Shown in pieces: positions 37,901 to 47,700 of a stretch of DNA of 64,000 nt (its first letter is position 1; each line of letters begins with the position of its first letter). Source of the DNA: Synchiropus splendidus (lineage: Eukaryota; Chordata; Actinopteri; Syngnathiformes; Callionymidae); the NCBI RefSeq assembly GCF_027744825.2, contig NW_026527055.1:1798001-1862000 (forward strand), in the 5' to 3' direction. Both the position numbers and the translations under genes were made by a program. The notes beneath the pieces were generated by a model. It made no database searches. It worked only from the letters and a program-made list of their open reading frames with translations, and was not told the origin of the DNA.

Positions 37901-38673
37901 TTCAGAAAAAGAAATTTTAACCACCCACTGTAGCAGAAAGGCTCTCAGGCTGAAAACGCGTTTTCTACATTTTTCCTTAACTTTGCAGGGAAGCATCAGA
38001 ACATAAAATTTTCAGCTCCCACTATGACAAACAGGGTCTTTCTAATAGTTGCACATCAAATCTAATCTGTCTGAAGTGTTTTTCGAAAGTTATCAACATT
38101 TTTATGTTGGGCGTTCCGGAACCCACCTTGTCTCAGGCTGAAAATGTGTTTTCTGCATTGTCCCATAACTTTGAAGGAAAGCTTCAGAACATGGAAGTTT
38201 CACCTCCCACTATAGCATAAAGGGTCTTTCTAGTAGTTGCACATCAAATATAAGCTGACTGAAATGTTTTTCCAAAGTTATCAACATTTTTATGTTTGGC
38301 GTTCCGGAATCGACCCTATCTCAGGCTGAAGACGCGTTTTACGCATTGTGCCATAACTTTGCAGGGAAGTTCCAGAAAATGAAATTTTCACCTCCCACTA
38401 TAGCAGAAAGGGTTTTTCTAGTAGTTGCACATCAAATCTAAGCTGTCTGAAGTGTTTTTCGAAAGTTATCAACATTTTTATGTTTGGTGTTCCGGAATCG
38501 ACCTTATCTCAGGCTGAAAACGCGTTTTACGCATTGTCCCATAACTTTCCAGGGAAGCTTCAGAACATGAAATTTTTACCTCCCACTATGTCAGAAAGAG
38601 TCTTTCTAGTAGTTGCACATCAAATCTAAGCTGTCTGAAGTGTTGTTCCAAAGTTATCAACATTTTTACGTTT
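34961..38673. repeat. Satellite flanking the LINE on the left
   Basis: About 20 monomers, mostly of the CCCACC and TAACAGACAGGG types. The ATTTTTTAGGTT variant recurs near 34,430, 36,308, 36,870 and 37,248, with spacings close to two, three and ten monomers. The monomer at about 35,020-35,110 (TTTGTGCATTGAGCCATTAATTC) is repeated immediately to the right of the LINE at about 41,745-41,835. One half-monomer deletion lies at about 37,943. Confidence 0.85.
37920..37990. repeat. Truncated monomer with 94-bp deletion
   Basis: The text runs from AGCAGAAAGGCTCT directly into CAGGCTGAAAACGCG, skipping the middle of a monomer. Aligned to the intact sister segment at 12,961-13,100, bases equivalent to 12,995-13,088 are missing, which is 94 bp or exactly half a monomer. 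Both deletion edges carry TCT, so a microhomology-mediated loss is plausible. The lost part includes the CCGGAA palindrome but not the ACGCGT palindrome. Confidence 0.9.
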
Positions 38674-38688
38674 TGAGTTCCGGAACCC
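38674..38688. repeat. Target-site duplication, left copy
   Basis: The 15 bases TGAGTTCCGGAACCC are repeated perfectly at 41,737-41,751 on the other side of the LINE. Normal monomers read TTGGCGTTCCGGAACCC here, so the TGAG variant shared by both flanks shows that this is a duplication made at insertion and not just satellite periodicity. The last C could belong to the element, giving 14 or 15 bp. Confidence 0.93.
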
Positions 38689-38835
38689 TCCCCCTGGAAC
38701 TGCAACCTTATCGTGGTGGGGGAGTTTGTGTACCTTGAATGATCCTGGGAGCTATGTTGTCGGGGGCGTTATGCTCCTGGTAGGGTCTCCCATGGCAAAC
38801 AGGTCCTAGGTGACGGGTCAGACTAAGAGCAGTTC
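38688..38835 (+). ncRNA. Candidate HDV-like self-cleaving ribozyme at LINE 5' end
   Basis: The leader can pair as a nested double pseudoknot. P1 is CTCCCCC (38688-38694) with GGGGGAG (38718-38724). P2 is GAACTGC (38697-38703) with GCAGTTC (38829-38835). P3 is ACC (38705-38707) with GGT (38715-38717), closing a 7-nt loop TTATCGT. P3' abuts P1' with no gap, as in the known fold. The joining strand before P2' reads CTAAGA (38823-38828), with C38823 in the position of the catalytic cytosine. P4 is long and less certain (TGATCC at 38740-38745 with GGGTCA at 38815-38820). The predicted cut, 5' of 38688, coincides with the element boundary. Weak points are C instead of the usual G at position 1 and no obvious P1.1. 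Such ribozymes are established in R2, RTE and other LINEs, where they free the 5' end from upstream transcript. Confidence 0.75.
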
Positions 38836-40069
38836 AGAAGCCCCGATGACAAAACCAAAAACATCGAGGACCGTGACGTCGCCCGGCATGGCGCAGCCGG
38901 GGCCCCACCCTGGAGCCAGGCCTGGGGTTGGGGCTCGAATGCGAGCGCCTGGTGGCCGGGCCTCTGCCCATGGGGCCCGGCCGGGCCAAGCCCGAACGAA
39001 TGACATGGGCCGTCCCTCCTGCGGACCCACCACCCACAGAGGGAGTCATAGGGGTCGGGTGCATAGAGAACTAGGTAGCAGTCGAGGCCGGGGGGCCCGA
39101 CGACCTGGTTCGTGTGGACATTCTCTGGCTCTTGGGACATGGAATGTCACTTCGCTGGGGGGGAAAGAGCCTGAGCTTGTGCAGGAGGTTGAGAGGTACC
39201 GGCTAGATATAGTCGGGCTCTCCTCCACGCACAGCCTGGGCTCTGGAACCCAACTCCTTGAGAAAGGCTGGACCCTCTACTTTTCTGGAGTTGTCCGCGG
39301 GGAGAGGCGGCGGGCTGGCGTAGGCTTGCTCATAGCCCCGCAGCTCTGCAGCTTCGTGTTGGGGTTTACCCCGGTGAACGAGAGGGTCGCGTCCCTACGC
39401 CTACGGGTTGGGGACAGGTGTCTCACAGCGGTTGCGGCTTACGGGCCGAACAGCAGTATAGACTACCCGGCTTTCTTGGAGTCACTGGGAGGGGTACTCG
39501 ACAGTGCCCCAACCGGGGACTCCATTGTTCTACTGGGAGACTTCAACGCCCACGTGGGCAATGACAGCAAGACCTGGAGGGGCGTGATTGGGAAGAACGG
39601 CCTACCCGATCTGAACCTGAGCGGTGTTCTATTACTGGACTTCTGTGCCACCCACAGTTTGTCCATAACGAACACCATGTTTGAGCACAAGGGTGTCCAT
39701 AAGTGCTCATGGCACCAGGACACCCTTGGCCGGAGGTCTATGATAGACTTTGTGATCGTGTCATCTGACCTTCGGCCACGTGTCTCGGACACTCGGGTGA
39801 AGAGAGGGGCAGAGCTGTCAACCGATCACCACCTGGTGGTGAGTGCGATCCGCTGGCAGGGGAGGAAGCCGGTCAGACCGGGCAGGCCCAAACGTATTGT
39901 GAGGGTCTGCTGGGAACGCCTGGCGGAACCCACTGTCAGTGGGGTCTTTAACTCCCACCTTCGGGAGAGTTTCTCCCAGATCCCGAGGGAGGTAGGTGAC
40001 ATGGAGTCTGAGTGGTCCATGTTCTCCTCCTCCATTGTCAGTGCGGCTGCACGCAGTTGTCGTCGCTAG
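38810..40069 (+). pseudogene. LINE ORF, N-terminal half: AP-type endonuclease
   Basis: A 419-codon open stretch ending at an in-frame TAG (40067-40069). It starts right after a TAG at 38807-38809. The first in-frame ATG is at 38846, eleven bases past the ribozyme, so that is the likelier start. Residues 1-105 are Pro/Gly/Arg-rich and low in complexity. Residues 108-350 are the endonuclease/exonuclease/phosphatase-type domain that nicks target DNA for target-primed reverse transcription: TWNVTS (110-115), AYGP (210-213), GDFNAHVG (243-250), SMIDFVIVS (310-318) and STDHH (337-341), giving the Asn, Tyr, Asp, Asn, Asp and His residues of the active site. The usual Glu motif reads STHS here. The sequence after the stop continues in the same frame with family-like sequence, so the TAG is a point nonsense (probably AAG to TAG) and not a natural terminus. 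Confidence 0.9.
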
Positions 40070-41707
40070 GTCTCCGGTGCCTGTCGCGGCGGCAATCCCC
40101 GAACCCGGTGGTGGACACCGAAAGTAAGGGATGCCGTCAGGCTGAAGAAGGAGTCCTATCGGGTCTTGATGGCCTGTGGGACTCCTGAGGCAGCTGACGT
40201 GTACCGGCAGGCCAGGCGTGCCGTTTCCCGTGCAGTCTTGGAGGCAAAAACTCGGGTCTGGGAGGAGTTCGGAGAGGCCATGGAGGAGGACTATTGGTCG
40301 GCCTCGAAGAAATTCTGGCAAACCGTCCGTCGCCTCAGAAGGGGGAAGCAGTGCCTCACCAGTGCTGTTTACAGCGAGGGTGGGAGACTGCTGACCTCGA
40401 CTGGTGATGTTGTCGGGCGGTGGAAAGAATACTTCGAGGGTCTCCTCAATCCCGTCGTCACGTCTTCCACTCAGGAAGCGGGGACTGAGGACTCGGATGG
40501 CTCTCTCATCACCCGGGCCGAAGTCACCGAGGTTGTTCGTAAGCTCCTCGGTGGTAGGGCCCCGGGAGTGGATGAGATCCGTCCGGAGTATCTGAAATTC
40601 CTGGATGTTGTAGGGCTGTCGTGGCTGACACGTCTCTGCAACATCGCGTGGCAGTCGAGGACAGTGCCTCTGGATTGGCAGACCGGGGTGGTGGTCCCCC
40701 TGTTTAAGAAAGGGGACCGGAGGGTGTGTTCCAACTATAGGGGGATCACACTCCTCAGCCTCCCTGGAAAGGTCTATTCCAGGGTACTAGAGAGGAGACT
40801 TCGGCCAATAGTCGAACCTCGGATCCAGGAGGAACAGTGTGGTTTTCGTCCCGGTCGTGGAACACTGGACCAGCTCTATACCCTCCACCGGGTGCTCGAG
40901 GGTTCATGGGAGTTCGCCCAACCAGTCCACATGTGCTTTGTGGATTTGGAGAAGGCGTTCGACCGTGTCCCTCGCAATGTCCTGTGGGGGGTGCTCCGGG
41001 AATATGGGGTGCGGGACCCTCTGCTAGGGGCTGTCCGCTCCTTGTATGACCGGAGCAGGAGCATGGTTCGCATTGCCGGCAGGAAATCAGACCTGTTCCC
41101 GGTGCATGTTGGTCTCCGCCAGGGCTGCCCTTTGTCACCGGTTCTGTTCATCACTTTTATGGACAGAATTTCTAGGCGTAGCCAGGGGGCGGAGGGGATC
41201 CGGTTCGGGAACCACAGAATTTCATCTCTGCTATTTGCGGACGATGTTGTTCAGCAGCATGCGCTGGGTCGGTTTGCAGCCGAGTGTGAAGCGGCCGGGA
41301 TGAGGATCAGCACCTCCAAGTCGGAGGCCATGGTTCTCGGCCGGAACACGGTGGTTTGCTCTCTCCAGGTTGGTGGAGAGTTCTTGCCTCAAGTGGCGGA
41401 GTTTAAGTATCTCGGGGTCTTGTTCTCGAGTGAGGGAAAAAGGGAGCGTGAGATTGTTAGACGGGTTGGTGCAGCGGCGGCAGTGATGCGGTCGCTGTAT
41501 CGGACCGTCCCTGGGGAGGTGTTCCGGGCATGTCCTACCGGGAGGAGACCCCGGGGAAGACCCAGGACTCGCTGGAGAGATTATGTCTCCGGTCTGGCCT
41601 GGAAACGCCTCGGGATCCCCCGGGAGGAGCTGGAGGAGGTTTGTGCGGACCGGGAAGTTTGGGCTTCCTTGCTCCGAATGCTGCCTCCGCGACCCGACCC
41701 CGGATAA
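40070..41707 (+). pseudogene. LINE ORF, C-terminal half: reverse transcriptase
   Basis: Same frame as the upstream endonuclease part, ending at TAA (41705-41707). Counted from the TTG codon at 40166, the reverse transcriptase blocks are PLFKKGD (178-184), NYRGITLLS (190-198), QCGFRPGRGT (224-233), FVDLEKAFDRV (258-268, first catalytic Asp at 260), GLRQGCPLSP (316-325), FADD (357-360, the other two Asp) and YLGVLF (415-420). A basic GRRPRGRPRTRW tail follows at 459-470. All three catalytic Asp are present. Compared with what I know of the family, about eight residues are missing just after FADDVV (near 41,250) and roughly a hundred between LYRTV and PGEVF (near 41,508). Both losses keep frame and remove most of the thumb/connection region. 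This copy cannot make a normal enzyme. Confidence 0.9.
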
Positions 41708-41736
41708 GCGGCAGAAGAAGGTGAAGGTGGTGAAGG
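41708..41736 (+). other. LINE 3' UTR and short-repeat tail
   Basis: Only 29 bases separate the stop codon from the target-site duplication. They end in an imperfect repeat of GAAGGTG units. No polyadenylation signal or poly(A) is present, as is usual for RTE-type elements, whose 3' tails are short tandem repeats. Confidence 0.85.
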
Positions 41737-41751
41737 TGAGTTCCGGAACCC
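41737..41751. repeat. Target-site duplication, right copy
   Basis: A perfect repeat of 38,674-38,688. The satellite resumes directly here in the correct phase (CCGGAACCCACCTTATCTCAGG), so removing the insert and one copy of the duplication restores one continuous monomer. Confidence 0.93.
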
Positions 41752-44739
41752 ACCTTATCTCAGGCTGAAAACGCATTTTGTGCATTGAGCCATTAATTCT
41801 CAGGGAAGATTCAGAAAATGAAATTTTCACCTCCCACTATAGCAGAATGGGTCTTTCTAGTAGTTGCACATCAAATCTAAGCTGTCTGAAGTGTTTTTCC
41901 AAAGTTATCAACATTTTTATGCTTGGCGTTCTGGAATCGACCTTATCTCAGGCTGAAAACGTGTTTTACGCATTGTGCCATAACTTTACAGGGAAGCTTC
42001 AGAAAATGAAATTTTCACCTCCCACTATAGCAGAATGGGTCTTTCTAGTAGTTGCACATCAAATCTAAGCCGTCTGAAGTGTTTTTCCAAAGTTATCAAC
42101 ATTTTTTTGTTCGGCGTTCCGGAACCCACCTTATCTCAGGCTGAAAACGCGTTTTCTGCATTGCGCCATAACATTGCGGGGAAGCTTCAGAACATGAAAT
42201 TTTAACCTCCCACTATTGCAGAAAGTGTCTTTCTAGTAGTTGCACATCAAATCTAAGCTGTCTGATGAGTTTTTCCAAAGTTATCAACATTTTTATGTTT
42301 GGCGTTCCGGAATCTACCTTATCTCAGGCTGAAAACGCTTTTTACGCTTTGTGCCATAACTTTGCAGGGAAGCTTCAGAAAATGAAATTTTCACCCCCCA
42401 CTATAGCAGAAAGGGTTTTTCTAGAAGTTGCACATCAAATCTAAGCATTCTGAAGTGTTTTTCGAAAGTTATCAACATTTTTATGTTTGGCGTTCCGGAA
42501 TCGACCTTATCTCAGGCTGAAAACGCGTTTTCTGCATTGTTCCTTAACTTTGCAGGGAAGCTTCAGAACAAGAAAGTTTCAACTCCCACTATAACAGACA
42601 GGGTCTTTCTAGTAGTTGCACATCAAATCTAAGTTGTCTGAAGTGTTTTTCGAAAGCTATCAACATTTTTATGTTTGGCGTTCCGGAACCCTCCTTATCT
42701 CAGGCTGAAAACGCGTTTTCTGCATTGTGCCATAACTTTGCAGGGAAGCTTCAGAACATGAAATTTTAACCTCCCACTGTAGCAGAAAGGGTCTTTCTAG
42801 TAGTTGCACATCAAATCTAAGCTGTCTGAAGTGTTTTTCGAAAGTTATCAACATTTTTATGTTTGGCGTTCCGGAACCCACCTTGTCTCAGGCTGAAAAC
42901 GCGTTTTCTGCATTGTGCCATAACTTTGAAGGAAAGCTTCAGAACACGAAAGTTTCACCTCCCACTATAGCAGAAAGGGTCTTTCTTGTAGTTGCACATC
43001 AAATCTAAGCTGTCTGAAGTGGTTTTCCAAAGTTATCAACATTTTTATGTTTGGCGTACCGGAACCCACCTTTTTTCAGGCTGAAAACGCGTTTTCTGCA
43101 TTGTTCCTTAACTTTGCAGGAAAGCTTCAAAAATGAAATTGTCACCTCCCACTATAGCAGAAAGGGTCTTTCTAGTAGTTGCACCTCAAATCTAAGCTGT
43201 CTGAAGTGTTTTTCCAAAGTTGTCAACATTTTTATTTTTGGCGTTCCGGAAAACATCTTATCTCAGGCTGAAAACGCGTTTTCTGCATTGTGCCATAACT
43301 TTGAAGGAAAGCTTCAGAACACGAAAGTTTCATCTACCACTATAGCAGAAATTGTCTTTCTAGTAGTTGCACATCAAATCTAAGCTGTCTGAAGTGGTTT
43401 TCCAAAGTTATCAACATTTTTATGTTTGGCGTTCCGGAACCCACCTTTTTTCAGGCTGAAAACGCGTTTTCTGCATTGTGCCATAACTTTGCAGGGAAGC
43501 TTCAGAACATGAAATTTTCACCTCCCACTATAACAGACAGGGTCCTTGTAGTAGTTGCACATCAAATCCAAGCTGTCTGAAGTGTTTTTCCAAAGTTATC
43601 AACATTTTTATGTTTAGCGTTCTGGAACCCACCTTATGTCAGGCTGCAAACGTCTTTTCTGCGTTGTGCCATAACTTTGCAGGGAAGCTTCAGAACATGA
43701 AATTTTCACATCCCACTACAGCAAAAAGGGTCTTACTGGTAGTTGCACATCAAATCTAAGCTGTCTGAAGTGTTTTTCCAAAGTTATCAACATTTTTATG
43801 TTTGGCGTTCCGGAACCCATCAAATCTCAGGCTGAAAACACGTTTTCTGCATTGTGCCATGACTTAGCAGGGAATCTTCAGAACATGAAATTTTAACCTC
43901 CCACTATAGCAAAAATGGTCTTTCTAGTAGTTGCACATCAAATCTAAGCTGGCTGAAGTGTTTTAACAAAGTTATCAACAGTTTTATGTATGGCGTTCCG
44001 GAATCGACCTTATCTCTGGCTCAAAATGCATTTTCTGCATTGTGCCATAACTTTGCAGGGAAACTTCAGAACATGAAATTTTAACCTCCCACTATAGCAC
44101 AAAGGGTCTTTCTAGTAGTTGGACATCAAATCTAAGCTGTCTGAAGTGTTTTTCCAAAGTTATCAACATTTTTATGTTTGGCGTTCCGGAACCCACCTTA
44201 TCTCAGGCTGAAAACGCGTTTTCGGCATTGTGCCATAACTTTGCAGGGAAGCTTCAGAACATGAAATTTTCACGTCCCACTATAGCAGAAAGGGACTTTC
44301 TAGTAGTTGCACATCAAATCTAGGCTGTCTGAAATGTTTTCCGAAAGTTATCAACATTTCTATGTTTGGCGTTCCAGAATCGACCTTAACTCAGGCTGAA
44401 AATGCGATTTCTGCATTGTGCCATAACTTGGCATGGAAGCTTCCGAACATGAAATTTTAACCTCCCACTATAGCAGAAAGGGTCTTTCTAGTAGTTGCAC
44501 ATCAAATCTAAGCTGTCTGATGTGTTTTTCCAAAGTTAATAACATTTTTATGTTTGGCGTTCCGGAATCGACCTCATCTTAGGCTGAAAACGCGTTTTAC
44601 GCATTGTGCCATAACTTTGCAGGGAAGCTTCAGAACATGAAATTTTCAACTCTCACTATAACAGACAGGGTCTTTCTAGTAGTTGCATATCAAATATAAG
44701 TTGTCTGAAGTGTTTCTCGAAAACTATCAACATTTTTAT
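41752..44739. repeat. Satellite, mixed monomers right of the LINE
   Basis: About 16 monomers. The first is the sister of the monomer at about 35,020. Variants near 43,240 (GTTCCGGAAAACATC and AGCAGAAATTGTC) echo those near 8,365 and 10,060. No clean local higher-order unit is seen. Confidence 0.8.
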
Positions 44740-47700
44740 GTTTGGCGTTCCAGAATCAATCTTATCTCAGGCTGAAAACGCGTTGTGTGCATTGTGCCAT
44801 GACTTTGCATGGAAGCTTCCGAACATGAAATTTTAACCTACCACTATAGCAGAAAGGGTCTTTCTAGTAGTTGCACATCAAATCTAAGCTGTCTGATGTG
44901 TTTTTCCAAAGTTATCAACGTTGTTATGTATGGCGTTCCGGAATCAACCTTATCTCAGGCTGAAAACGCGTTTTACGCATTGTGCCATAACTTTGCAGGG
45001 AAGCTTCAGAACATGAAATGTTCACCTCCCACTATAGCAGAAAGCGTCTTTCTAGTAGTTGCACATCAAATTTAAGCTGTCTGAAGTGTTTTTTAAAAGT
45101 TATCAACATTTTTATGTTTGGCGTTCCGGAACCCACCTTATCTCAGGCTGAAAACGCGTTTTCTGCATTGTGCCATATCTTTGCAGGGAAGCTTCAGAAC
45201 ATGAAAATTTAACCTCCCACTATAGCAGAAAGGGTCCTTCTAGTAGTTGCACATCAAATCTAAGCTGTTTGAAGTGTTTTTCCAAAGTTATCAACATTTT
45301 TATGTTTGGCGATCCGGAATCAACCTTATCTCAGGCTGAAAACGCATTTTCTGCATTGTGCCATAACTTCTCAGGGAAGCTTCAGAACATGAAATGTTCA
45401 CCTCCCACGATTGCAGAAAGGGTCTTTATAGTAGTTGCACATCAGATCTAAGCTGTCCGAAGTGTTTTTCGAAAGTTATCAACATTTTTATGTTTGGTGT
45501 TCCGGAATCGACCTTATCTCAGGATGAAAAATCGTTTTCTGCATTGTCCCATGACTTTCCAGGGAAGCTTCAGAACATGAAATTTTCACATCCCACTACA
45601 GCAAAAAGGGTCTTACTGGTAGTTGCACATCAAATCTAAGCTGTCTGAAGTGTTTTTCCAAAGTTATCAACATTTTTATGTTTGGCGTTCCGGAACCCAT
45701 CAAATCTCAGGCTGAAAACACGTTTTCTGCATTGTGCCATAACTTTGCAGGGAAGCTTCAGAACATGAAATGTTCACCTCCCACTTTTGCAGAAAGGGTC
45801 TTTCTAGTAGTTGCACATCAAATCTAAGCTGTCTGAAGTGCTTTTCGAAAGTTATCAACATTTTTATGTTTGGCGTTCCAGAATCGACCTTATCTCAGGC
45901 TGAAAACGCGTTGTCTGCATTGTGCCATAACTTTGCATGGAAGCTTCCGAACATGAAATTTTAACCTACCACTATAGCAGAAAGGGTCTTTCTAGTAGTT
46001 GCACATCAAATCTAAGCTGTCTGATGTGTTTTTCCAAAATTATCAACGTTATGTATGGCGTTCTGGAACCCACCTTATCTCAGGCTGAAAACGCGTTTTC
46101 TGCATTGTGCCATATCTTTGCAGGGAAGCTTCAGAACATGAAAATTTAACCTCCCACTATAGCAGAAAGGGTTCTTCCAGTAGTTGCACATCAAATCTAA
46201 GCTGTTTGAAGTGTTTTTCCAAAGTTATCAACATTTTCACGTTTGGCGTTCCGGAACCCACCTTATCTCAGGCTGAAAACGCGTTTTCTGCATTGTGCCA
46301 TATCTTTGCAGGGAAGCTTGAGAACATGAAATTTTAACCTCCCACTATAGCAGAAAGGGTTCTTCCAGTAGTTGCACATCAAATCTAAGCTGTTTGAAGT
46401 GTTTTTCCAAAGTTATCAACATTTTTATGTTTGGCGTTCCGGAATCAACCTTATCTCAGGCCGAAAACGCATTTTCTGCACTGTTCCATAACTTCTCAGG
46501 GAAGCTTCAGAACATGAAATGTTCACCTCCCACGATAGCCGAAAGGGTCTTTCTAGTAGTTGCACATCAAATCTAAGCTGTCTGAGGTGTTTTTCCAAAG
46601 TTATCAACATTTTTATGTTTGGCGTTCCAGAATCGACCTTATCTCAGACTGAAAACGCGTTTTACGCATTGTTCCATAACTTTGCAGGGAAGCTTGAGAA
46701 AATGAAATTTTCACCTCCCACTAAAGCAGAAAGGATCTTTCTAGTAGTTGCACATCAAATCTAAGCTGACTGAAGTGTTGTTCCAAAGTTATCAACATTT
46801 TTACGCTTGGCGTCTCGGAACCCACCTTATCTCATAACTAAGCCATTACTTCTCAGGGAAGCTTCAGAACATGAAATGTTCACCTCCCACTATAGAAGAA
46901 AGGGTCTTTCTAGTAGTTGCACATCAAATCTAAGCTGTCTGAAGTGCTTTTCGAAAGTTATCAACATTTTTATGTTTGGCGTTCCAGAATCGACCTTATC
47001 TCAGGCTGAAAACGCGTTGTCTGCATTGTGCCATAACTTTGCATGGAAGCTTCCGAACATGAAATTTTAACCTACCACTATAGCAGAAAGGGTCTTTCTA
47101 GTAGTTGCACATCAAATCTAAGCTGTCTGATGTGTTTTTCCAAAGTTATCAACGTTGTTATGTATGGCGTTCCGGAATCAACCTTATCTCAGGCTGAAAA
47201 CGCGTTTTACGCATTGTGCCATAACTTTGCAGGGAAGCTTCAGAACATGAAAATTTAACCTCCCACTATAGCAGAAAGGGTCCTTCTAGTAGTTGCACAT
47301 CAAATCTAAGCTGTTTGAAGTGTTTTTCCAAAGTTATCAACATTTTTATGTTTGGCGTTCCGGAATCAACCTTATCTCAGGCTGAAAACGCATTTTCTGC
47401 ATTGTGCCATAACTTCTCAGGGAAGCTTCAGAACATGAAATGTTCACCTCCCACGATAGCAGAAAGGGTCTTTCTAGTAGTTGCACATCAGATCTAAGCT
47501 GTCCGAAGTGTTTTTCGAAAGTTATCAACATTTTTATTTTTGGTGTTCCGGAATCGACCTTATCTCAGGATGAAAAATCGTTTTCTGCATTGTCCCATGA
47601 CTTTCCAGGGAAGCTTCAGAACATGAAAATTTAACCTCCCACTATAGCAGAAAGGGTTTTTCTAGTAGTTGCACATCAAATCTAAGCTGTCTGATGTGTT

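Larger units (their letters stand above)
1..38673. repeat. 188-bp satellite array, left part
   Basis: About 206 head-to-tail monomers, all in the same orientation, with a period of 188 bp; for example, the HindIII site AAGCTT recurs at a 188-bp spacing. The window opens exactly at monomer phase 1 if CACTATAGC is taken as the start. Monomers differ by point changes and 1-8 bp indels and fall into recurring variants, most visibly after the CCGGAA box (TCGACC, TCAACC or CCCACC) and after the AAAACG box (TTTTCTGCATTG, TTTTACGCATTG, or a CACGATTTACG form). There is no inverted monomer and no unrelated insert in this stretch. No gene is supported: 188 is not divisible by 3, so any open frame is shifted and closed in the next monomer. 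Tandem satellite is certain; centromeric location is inferred. Confidence 0.98.
38688..41736 (+). mobile_element. RTE-like non-LTR retrotransposon (LINE), defective copy
   Basis: A G+C-rich, 3.05-kb insert bounded by a 14-15-bp target-site duplication. In order it holds a 5' leader with an HDV-like ribozyme fold, one long reading frame with an AP-type endonuclease followed by reverse transcriptase, and a 29-bp 3' UTR ending in GAAGGTGAAGGTGGTGAAGG, a short-repeat tail instead of poly(A). The single frame, short 3' UTR and repeat tail fit the RTE group. I recognise the protein as a family very common in teleost genomes, but the exact clade is not settled. The 5' end appears complete. Coding damage (one nonsense codon and two apparent deletions) makes it non-autonomous. 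It inserted in the same direction as the monomers are written here. Confidence 0.93.

Noticed and set aside
1..38673. Dozens of 60-133-codon open frames on both strands encoding near-identical peptides, such as those ending in VVAHQI or starting MLITLEKHFRQL
   Set aside because: They are translations of the same satellite monomer. The 188-bp period shifts frame every copy, stops recur at fixed monomer positions, and variants include frame-breaking indels. There is no sign of coding constraint and no promoter or splice structure.
1..38673. CRISPR-like array of regularly spaced repeats
   Set aside because: The repeats are contiguous 188-bp monomers with no unique spacers, and the window is clearly animal DNA.
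38818..39140. Minus-strand open frames opposite the LINE leader and endonuclease region
   Set aside because: These are shadows of a G+C-rich coding strand. They show no recognisable domain and overlap the well-supported plus-strand frame.
38688..41736. Viral or LTR-retroelement origin of the reverse transcriptase
   Set aside because: There are no LTRs, protease, integrase or RNase H. The AP-type endonuclease upstream of the reverse transcriptase and the variable-length target-site duplication identify a non-LTR element.
41231..41830. A 199-codon minus-strand frame running from satellite into the LINE
   Set aside because: It crosses the target-site junction and is antisense to the reverse transcriptase, so it is a chance open frame.
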